A stretch of DNA of 64,000 nt from assembly GCA_023374045.1 (NCBI GenBank), contig CM041779.1, positions 266,052,131 through 266,116,130 of the forward strand, written 5' to 3'. Each line of letters opens with the position of its first letter. The stretch's first letter is position 1. The position numbers and the translations under genes were made by a program. The notes under the pieces were generated by a model that ran no database searches, was not told the DNA's origin, and saw only the letters and a program-made list of their open reading frames with translations. Source of the DNA: Limonium bicolor (taxonomy: Eukaryota; Streptophyta; Magnoliopsida; Caryophyllales; Plumbaginaceae). Of this stretch, positions 55,324 through 64,000 are shown piece after piece.

Positions 55324-57261
55324 GTACCCTGAACTCTGAGAGACCACTGGTGGAAGACTTTTGCTTACTATGTTATGTACTTACCTTGGATGTTAGACAG
55401 AGATATGTTATAAGTATGTGGGAGTGTGTCATTGACCACTCGCCTTTTGTGTATGACTTTTGAGACTAGTTATGTGGACTCGATACGAGTAACCTTGGAA
55501 CCTTGACGGATTATATATATGAACAGGATGTTAATGCTTACATTATCATGTAGCCCATACTCGACGACGCAGAGTCAATGAGACCGATAATTACTGAACC
55601 AGAATTTCCACCTGCATGGCGCACTTGCTATTGCAAGCGCTATGACAAGAAAACCACTGAAATTTCCATCTGCCTTGCGCACTTGACAAAGCAAGTGCTG
55701 CAGCTTCCACTGCAACTGCTACTACTACTTTTTTATTATTACTTATTATTATCTCTTATTTTAATACCAAAAAAAAATTCATACTTTTTCATACAAACCT
55801 TTAAGATTAGAAATCTATGCAACCTTGGGAAGACCGTTAGTCCGACCACTGCAACTGAAGAAATTATACAACCATTGTGATTGTAAACTACACCAGTTTA
55901 ATCGTTCGAGAATTTTCAGACATGGCTTATTAGCCAAATACCATCGAGTGTATACCCGCATTTAATGCTAATCACTACCAGTGATGAATGTTTAGTCCTT
56001 ATGGACAACCATACCCTTTGTAGATGCACCACCGTCAGTGAGGATGGTTGGGAAGTGTAGAGCCAAGTTGCTCAAGCTATTATGCAATCTGCAATACATC
56101 CAATTTAACGGATGAGGGAATGAATATGAACTATGGATGAGATATGATCATGATAAACAGGAAGAAAAAGAATATGTGTTGTACTCAAGGAGATCGAATT
56201 AGGAGAACCAAGTTTGCTAAATTTGGCACGAATTACCACTGATGCCACCAGGGCAATAGCACTTATTACAAAATAACTGATAACATGAACTAATAAACAA
56301 CAAAAAAACCAGGACATCCATCAAAGGGAGATTAACAACAGAATACTTCACAATACCCGTGTGACAGACATTACCAGTTTACTAAACGAGACATGGGACG
56401 ACCGCACTCCGATAGGAGCATGTGGGCCTGACAGACTTATTTATGAGTTAGTCGGGTAAGTAGTAATGTATCAGTACGGTACCCCATGCATGTAGACAAG
56501 TAGTGTTAGGAACACGAGAAGTAGTCAACTCCGTACTAAGGACAGTGATACAGATTACCTCGAAGATGGACGAGAAGAGCCGCAGTTAAACCAACGGGCT
56601 AGAGAAATCAAGAACCTTCATCAGAGAGCAGTAGACAGTATACAGTGAAGACAGGGAAACCTTTCAAGGACGTGAATACGAAGGAAAGAAACATGGAAAC
56701 CCATTATGGATGAATAATATGTAGAATCCTCATAAGGATCGAGCAAGTTCTTACAATCCAGAGGAAATCTACTAGATGACATGGACATAAACGTGTGACT
56801 ACGCAATGATGAGAGACAAAGCTAATATACTAGCAGATACCTCAAACAAGGAACAATGGACTTGGAATGTACCACTCACATGATAATTCGCTCATCTTGT
56901 CTGTTTGACTCATTATATATTAGCTGCTGAGAGTTTATGCCTCTACACTCTGTAGGACTGAGTGTTTTGGTATTGCACTTATGCAGTTAGTAACCTAGTG
57001 GGAATACAGAAAGATGCAATGGATATCAACACGAGTGTGTATCAAAGAACTACAACAGTGTGTTACCCCGGAACAAAACCACCAGGAGACACGGATGACA
57101 AGCTTTATCTCCGTGGACATGTAGGCTGGTACGTCTTAGTATTATAAAGACAAGTGCAAAGAGCACTAAGTACTAACAATAGCCAATGTCATATTACACC
57201 TCAAGCTGAATATCAGTGAGAGAAGACACACATATGTATGCTAGTGATCCAAACGAGAGGA
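55324..57261. other. Interior of the gag-only element, non-coding or fully decayed
   Basis: No protease, RT or RNase H motif was found. A 58-bp imperfect tandem pair at 55604/55662 carries GCGCACTTGC...GCAAGCGC and GCACTTG...CAAGTGC hairpins. The open frames at 55578-55880 and 56962-57147 show no family features. Confidence 0.65.
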
Positions 57262-57497
57262 TACACAACAATGGAAAGAGGCAAATTAAGCCTATGTTCA
57301 TGGGTCTGCACCTCATACGGAGCGAGTGGGCCCATTAGAACGAACTTGGGAGAGAGCACAAATAGTTCAGTGCCTCACCCTTTAAGTATTGTGGAGCCCA
57401 GAAGGGCTAGAGTCATGCCAGTCTCACTGATATGAGGATAATCCACAAGTTGGAGAACTCTTTGAGAGCCAAGTATCCAGCGCTCCTTGTTGAGCGG
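57262..57497 (+). pseudogene. Relic of integrase C-terminus and chromodomain tail
   Basis: DNA from 57265 to 57345 aligns with 3560-3625 of the first element around the GKLSP...GPY...ERVGP module (GAGCGAGTGGGCCCATTAG is shared). Near 57455-57497 the frame LENSLRAKYPALL matches the last residues of the first element's integrase (ELEDSMRAKYPALF). Shifts and stops lie between. It shows the element descends from a full gag-pol ancestor. Confidence 0.75.
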
Positions 57498-57530
57498 CTG
57501 TTGTATACTTGTGGGGTAGGGGCGTAACCC

Positions 57531-57546
57531 TTTTTAAGGGGGGTAG
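57531..57546 (+). other. Upstream polypurine-tract-like motif
   Basis: TTTTTAAGGGGGGTAG lies about 35 bp after the integrase relic, as at 3958 in the first element. It is followed by a tandem-duplicated segment (57593-57715) built on CGTATG...GGCATA and GGTGGT...GGGGCA words. Confidence 0.75.
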
Positions 57547-58185
57547 AGCCTCTTGGCTGTGCACGTGTGTGCACTAAGTTTTGTTTGTTTCGTATGTATG
57601 GCATACAATGAATTGGTGGTATGCGGGGCATACGAGGTTTGTTTGTTTGTTTGTTTATTTCGTATGCATGGCATATAGTGAATTGGTGGTGTGCGGGGCA
57701 CACACAGTTTTGTTGGTTATGTTTGGTACACGGGGCGTACGTTGTTGGTTGTTTGTGTGTGATGTGCACTTGTATGTATGTATCTTATGAGATACCTGTT
57801 TGAATGTTGTATTTACACCCATGTGTAGTACCTTTCTTATGCTACTTGTGATATATATATATATTTATATGCTTTGTAGAATGATTACATATGGTATCGC
57901 CTAGATACAAAATGAATCATTAGATATGGAATGTGGAATGATGGTATGTTATGGACACCTCGGGGAGGTTGTCAGGGTCTGTAGAATTGATAGGAAAAAA
58001 TGGTGCTGATGGATCACCTATATCCATATATGATTGAACTAACGCCACAAAGTGATGGCTATGTGCTGTATAAGCGCAATACGAGGTGTGTAAATGATAT
58101 ATCACATAGATATACATTATGGGAATAATGGGTAGTTATATATTTATTACATACCTATTTGATTAAGCGACTTCGGGATGAAGTC

Positions 58186-58202
58186 TTTTTAAGGGGGTAG
58201 AT
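58186..58202 (+). other. Polypurine tract next to the 3' LTR
   Basis: TTTTTAAGGGGGTAGAT ends directly before TGAAATACCCC at 58203. Confidence 0.87.
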
Positions 58203-61200
58203 TGAAATACCCCAAACTAATAAAACATGGATTAAACATCTAATCACATTTATTAAGGCCTAAACATGCCTTAAAAGTCAACTGAGAACAACAGTGGTCA
58301 TCACAAAGCAAGATATTGCACCCTTTGACTGTTTAGGGTAAATAAATACCCAAATGAACTTCTTAGGACCTAAAACTTTGTCCTAAGCATATTAACACAT
58401 AACTAAACATATTACAATTGTTGGACAACACTCCAACACAAAGAACAAGCATTTACATTCTTCAAGGTCAAGTACGGCAAAAATGTGCGCTAAGAAAACC
58501 TTAAAGGTCTTATGACCTATAAATGATATAAAATTGGATTCCATGATCAAATATCATGTAAGGAACACAACAAAACTGTTCTCAAAGAAAACTAAGCTCA
58601 GAAACACCTTGCGACACAAAATGTGCACTAAAATACCTTAAAGCACGTTTTTGTGTATGAGCTCTAAGATAATGACTTTTTGTCATTTTAAAGACTAGAG
58701 TATATTCTTTATAACATTAATGTGACATGATAGACTATATTATAAAGTCTAAATCAAAGTTTGAAAATAAAATCAAAATGGGTAATTTTGGATGAATAGT
58801 ACCCAAAAATAACATTTAATTACTAAGTCTTAACCATGGTCAAATGTCACCCATTGACTTGACCATGCATTGCCGACCTCTTATGGCTGTCATACCCACC
58901 CATTAATCAATCTCTAAACAAATATCTAGCCAATCTAATGAGTCACATTTTACTATTTGATAAAGTAACATTAAACTAACTTAAAAGCAAAACTAGCTTA
59001 ATTATCTCATTTTCCTTGCTTCCCAGCTGACACCAGCTGCCTTCATCCTCTCTTTTTCTTCTCCATTACCGTAGGAACACACCATATGCAGAGAAGAACA
59101 CTTTGCTACATAGGTAAGCTTATTAAGCCAGTTTATGTTCATTCTCTTCACATTTCTTTCCTCTTTCCATGGAGCTAAGAATCAACCATTTCCATCCATG
59201 GTTTTAGGTTGTTTTGGAGGTTAAAAGGAGGGAAAATCTCGGCTGTAACAAGGGAAGGAGGTGGAGAAATCTAATCTTGTTCTTAAGGTATAATAATGTG
59301 CTTTAAGCACTATCTTTTGATTCCCTTCAAATCCGGTTGTGAAACTTTGTTTCCTAGGCTTATAATCTTCATCTTAACTTATTCAGTTGATATATCAACA
59401 GCTTCAAGGTATAGCCAAATCCAAGCCAAAAACACCATTTTTGGCATTTTAATCAAGGTAAAAATTAGCCATCTTCTAATCTGAGTTATACCAGTTTAAA
59501 GCTTAGTTTTAGTAGCTCTTTTGATGCTCTTTTTCTACTGTAAAAACAGGCCGAAGACAACCTTGGTTACCTTGGTATTCTAAGGTAAATTTACCTTGAA
59601 AATTTACATTAAACACTTCTTATGGTTAGATCTTGCTTGGAGACTAATCATGCCTTAATTTCTGTTTGAAAACATGTAAACTAAGCTGTGGAAAATTAAT
59701 CTCCAAACAGCCGTGGCCAAACAAGGCCTAAATTGGGCGAAAATAAGGTATAAATCACTTAAACTTACACTTGGTATATTAATATGTGTTTATACATATG
59801 TTATATATATATGCCGTGAGTGAATGAGTTTATTAAGGTCTTATTTTGACCTTAGGTGATTAAGGAATGGTTTAGTAAATTTTTAAACTAATCAATTAAC
59901 ATAATTGTCAAATTTAAGACATTATGTGGAAAATTGGTAAATATGGAAAAGATATGTGTAAGGCCGAGAGTTTAATGCATTTTTGGGCATTTATGTGTAA
60001 TTTATTTTATAAGCTAATGTTTGTAATAAGGCCATGTACTTTAGACCATTTTATTTATGTATTTATAAGCTTTTATTTAAGTTTAGGTAATATATTATAT
60101 AATATATATATATATATATATATTACCGCAAGGAAATGGGGGGTACATAGTGTAATTAAATTAAATTTGGGGGCTATATAATAATAAAGCCGAAAATTGG
60201 AGGTTTAAAGGAGTTTAAATAAAAATTATAAGATTTTATAAAGTTTTGGGGTTAAATGGTAATTTCTGAAAAGTTATTGGTACAAACCGTATTATATGGA
60301 AATTAATGGTCAAGGCAATATTAAGGTGGTCAACCTTGAGCATATGGTAGGTTTTGACCAAATTAGATAAGTTAAATAACTTATTTAAGGTTTTATAATA
60401 AGATAAGTATTTAATTGTAACAATTTTATAACATATGTGGTATATATTATTACCGAATATTAAGGGTGTGAAATGGTATTATAAACACCCATGGGCTATT
60501 AGGAATTTTTAGGAATTTATTTGGTTGGTTTTGGAATTAAAATAAACTATATATGTATAATATATAGTTATTATGTCATTATGACACTTTGGAATAAAAG
60601 ATGTGGTGGAAATGTAAAATACCGAAACTATATGTTTGGTAAGGGTAATTATAGCCCTTGGGAGAAATTTGGTGATTTTTTTAGAATAATATAAGAGTAT
60701 TTAATAATATATATGTATAATATATAGTTTTAATGATATTATAAAACTATATGTTATAAATTGGGCCAAATGGCAATTATAGAAACTTGGTGGGTTAGAA
60801 AAATAATTTAGAACATCACATGGGTCTGTTCAGAATTTTGCAAAAATATAACCATAGGTTATACCATTTTATAAGTTAAAAATGTTATATTATATGATAT
60901 ATATAACATGGATAAATAATGGGGTGAATTTGTAAATAAAGGAAACTATGGATTATGGAAAAGAATAAGGTATAATGTATATGCCTATGCGGCAATATAA
61001 ATAGTTTTGTATAAAAAAAACTATAGGTTATAAATTAAAGGAAATAAAAATATCATATTATATGATATTAGTATATGGTATAACATTACAAAATGTTATG
61101 TGGTCAAAATGGAATTTAAATATATTAAAGGGCTGTACCGAATTATAAGAGTTGGAAAAATGAGTTTTAGACTATGGTCTATAATGTTATAAATGTTATA

Positions 61201-63399
61201 ACAATTATATGGTTTAGGTGGAATTAATATAAGTAAAGGTATTCACATTAAAATGTGATAAACTATAAATAAATAAGATTTATAACTAAGGTATTTATTG
61301 AATAAACCTTAGGAGTTGTAATTATACAACATAAAATGTTACATAATATTAGGATAATAATCTTAATACAAGTTGTATAATATAATACAACTAATGGGAA
61401 TAATCATCTAATATAAGATGATAAAATGTAACATATAATATAAGAGTTTTATAACTCATGAAACTTACCTATATTGGTAAATATATACATATGCGGGAAT
61501 AATGTATATAGGGATGGATATTACAAAAAATAGTTACAAACTATAAGTTATGAGTTTTGAATGCAAATATAAATTGCTAAGATAATGGATTATATAATAC
61601 AATGTATTATAAAGGATGGTGGAAAATAATACAATATAATATAATAATGCATGCATACATGCAACTATAGGTTATATACCTAAATTTAATGGTGGATAAG
61701 ATTAAAGAAATATAATGAATTAAACTTAACTGTCGAAATGTTTTGACATACGAGTTTTAGTAACAAAGCCGACCGGTTTAGAGAAACCCTAGCAAATAAC
61801 TGTAGAAATCCGGGGATGAACTTTCGGGGTTACTTGTTATTCGGAAATACAGGATATAGTTAGTCATGGAGTCTGACTTCTAGTTTTATTACCGTTTAGA
61901 TTATACTTCAGACGGAGGCGCTTGACGAGCTAGTGGTCTACACTGCGCATCCTAGGTCTTGGTGAACGGTATGTAAAGGGGTTTGATCTGGGTTGTCCTA
62001 AGGAAACTCCTTGGGCTCGGATTTGGTTGTTATCACTTGTGTGTTAAGTGTTTTGGATACATGTATGTGATTGTGTGCTACTGCATTAATTATTTATGCA
62101 CGAGCGTCCTACGGGACTAACACTACGTCGACTATAGATCGACTTATATAAACATACATATACGTTATTGTGATGACAAGACGGTTACTTGATATAACAC
62201 CATAGTATTAATATTAAGTATATGGTAACCTAAGTAAAACACTTAGGAACGAGTCACGACATTGTCGGTCTCTAGAGCATGGATCTCGAACATGAATATA
62301 ACCTAGATTACTTCTAGGTTTGCGTGAGACCCACTGGGCAGCTAGTTAATAAATTATATTCTCCATAAGACTAAGGGCAGATCTTAAACATTATGAGAGA
62401 GAGATGGTGTGAGTTGAGGTGAGGAATCCAGTGTTGTTTACGAACTACCTGGTTGCGCATTTGTGATCACTGAGGGGTTCCCGATTGGGTTCCGCTCCAG
62501 GTTTATACCCAACGAGCCCTATTTGGATCGTGGGTCGGGAGGCTACGGCCTTTTATATGGACGTCTTATGAGACAAAAGAGAATAGTCAGGGGCCTCCGG
62601 ATCTCTGGCGAAATGAGCACCTTTGTGTGTACGGGAGGACTACTGTCCATGGTGAGGTTATCGGGTTGTCTTAACATGACACCCAACTGGTATTAATTAA
62701 ACATGGTTTGGATGGGGCCTTAAGGCCAAGGTAAATTAACTGTGGGAACTATTCGCTACGGCGATTGTACATTATACTGCAATTATTTTGATATGATCGA
62801 TTATATAACTGTTGTTTGTGATATGATATGAATGTTGGATTGGATGGATGGTTATGTTTATATGCATATATTACAGTATTGATTATAACTGTAAAATGGT
62901 AAAGCATGAAACCAATCTAAAAATAAGATGGTTAAAATGGCTAAGTGACCATTAGGGTCCAGGCCCGGCATACTCAGCGTTTATCGCTGATACTACACCA
63001 TTATGCAGGTTGTTGATTATTGTCGAAGCCGAAGTGCGGGAACAGGGTAATTGGAGTTTATTTTGGTTACCGCACAGGGAGTTTATTTGTATAGTGATGT
63101 CAAACTGGGAGTTGTATTATGGTACAGTTATGTATATTCGGGATTGGGTAGACGCTCACTTGTCGATGTTTATGAGTATGGACTTAGTATGATGTATAGG
63201 AATTATCTCGTTATCACAGCGGTTAGCAGTTTGTTTATGTTGGAAGTTGGATAAAGTTTGGCTTCGTTACTTGCATGGGCGAGTAATGGCCGGTGACACC
63301 TGAGTGAGTATTGTTGTTATTGTTTATTCTTCAGCTGTAAGACGTTTTATTTATTGCTACGAGAGAGATTATTACGCGTTTAAGGGGAGGGGTGTTACA
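58203..63399 (+). repeat. 3' LTR of the gag-only element, 5.2 kb, uninterrupted
   Basis: It starts TGAAATACCCC and ends GGGGTGTTACA, followed by GGATA. It is the full-length partner of 33948-38437 plus 52954-53690 and preserves the empty CTTAA site at 62670-62674. It has no genes. Confidence 0.95.
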
Positions 63400-64000
63400 G
63401 GATATACTCCGGGTGAAGGTTAAATTAAAGTTTGCTTAATTATGTAATCTATATTTTTACCGGCTTAATTAAATACAGTTTGTTACGATTAAAGCTTATC
63501 TCTCGCCTTTTTAATAAATTTCATGAATTTATTAAAATGCTTTACAAAGTCTATTTTGATCAGATCAGTGATAAATAGACAGGTTAATTAATCGATAAAT
63601 CTGTGGAAAACTTATTTTGATTAAATAAGTTAGTATTTTCAGATGTAAAATATAATTCCTCGCACTTAATCCGTTTACATGTGTTTTGCTCAAATCTAGA
63701 TTAGACCGAGCATGTTCTGGTAAACAAGTCCTTTGAGTCTATGATTTAGTCCTTAAGATAGTAACAGGAATTTTGCCAAACTATTATAATAAAACCGGTA
63801 GAGATAGCATAATTAATCATATTATATAAACCTAAACCCAGAGTCCCGTTTTTACCTTACACTCAGTTAATTTTATCTGCTATTTTACTTTATAAAAACA
63901 AGTCAATTAATTCCCCCTTTTTGTGACAAAGCTTAGGTATTATTTTATTTCACTATAAGTCCCACGGTTCGATACCCGACCGCTTCTATCTTACTATACT
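63400..64000 (+). repeat. LTR of element X, right part (runs off the window)
   Basis: It begins with the right GGATA copy (63400-63404) and continues the LTR interrupted at 33947. Near the end GGTTCGATACCC resembles the region just before the LTR end in Athila/Tat-type elements. The primer site is not reached. Confidence 0.65.

Larger units (their letters stand above)
33948..63399 (+). mobile_element. Gag-only Tekay-like LTR element (TR-GAG-like), 5.2 kb LTRs, split by a nested insert
   Basis: 5' LTR (33948-38437 plus 52954-53690), tRNA-iMet primer site (53695-53706), gag with introns (53924-55323), a decayed stretch without protease, RT or RNase H, a small relic of integrase C-terminus (57262-57497), two polypurine tracts and the 3' LTR (58203-63399). 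The 5-bp TSD is GGATA. Outside the nested LARD the element is about 14.9 kb. It lacks most of pol and must use enzymes of relatives such as the 518-9065 family. Confidence 0.92.

Noticed and set aside
57581..57803. Overlapping 60- to 118-codon frames on both strands
   Set aside because: They arise from a GT-rich tandem duplication in the 3' UTR of the gag-only element; no domain.

Overview
The window is nuclear DNA of a flowering plant, probably a eudicot; I cannot name the species. The evidence is one intact intron-rich plant gene (a PIN-LIKES auxin carrier) inside a dense, nested bed of plant-type transposable elements: Ty3/gypsy LTR retrotransposons with 4.4-5.2 kb LTRs, an Athila-type element, a LINE, Mutator-like (MULE) DNA transposons and a hAT MITE. 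Nothing suggests a prokaryote, an organelle or an active virus.

Layout. 1-357: broken C-terminal piece of an AlkB-homologue dioxygenase gene. 518-9065: 3' half of a Tekay/Del-like Ty3/gypsy element (frameshifted pol, then a 4.7 kb 3' LTR). 9066-11437: non-coding DNA and a decayed Ty3/gypsy pol fragment. 11786-15181 (minus): the only intact host gene, PILS6-like, 8 exons, 427 aa. 16588-17819 (minus): 5'-truncated LINE with a perfect 15-bp target-site duplication (TSD). 17984-19290: long-TIR MULE-like element with a 9-bp TSD. 19324-26967: a 7.6 kb MULE with matching TIRs and a 9-bp TSD. It carries a damaged transposase with FAR1-like, MULE, SWIM and OTU-protease domains, a divergent decayed second gene, a 7 x 95-bp repeat array at the promoter, and two captured pieces of an ARGONAUTE4-type gene, one followed by a hAT MITE.

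27802-64000 is a four-level nest. An Athila-like element (27802-33175) is cut by the LTR of a second element, X (33176-33947 and 63400-64000). X is cut by a gag-only Tekay-like element (33948-63399, TSD GGATA). The 5' LTR of that element is cut by a LARD-like element with no visible coding capacity in the opposite orientation (38438-52953, TSD CTTAA). The intact 3' LTR of the gag-only element shows the empty CTTAA site, so the order of events can be read directly.

Most notable signals: (a) about 71-bp-spaced hairpins in the LTRs of three different LTR families; (b) a primer-binding-site hairpin with a compensatory base-pair change between two elements; (c) three short GT-AG introns needed to join the gag frame of the gag-only element, and a fourth candidate in the protease of its relative; (d) the MULE carrying AGO4-type PIWI pieces; (e) a 10-bp motif shared by the MULE's TIRs and the repeats in front of its transposase gene.
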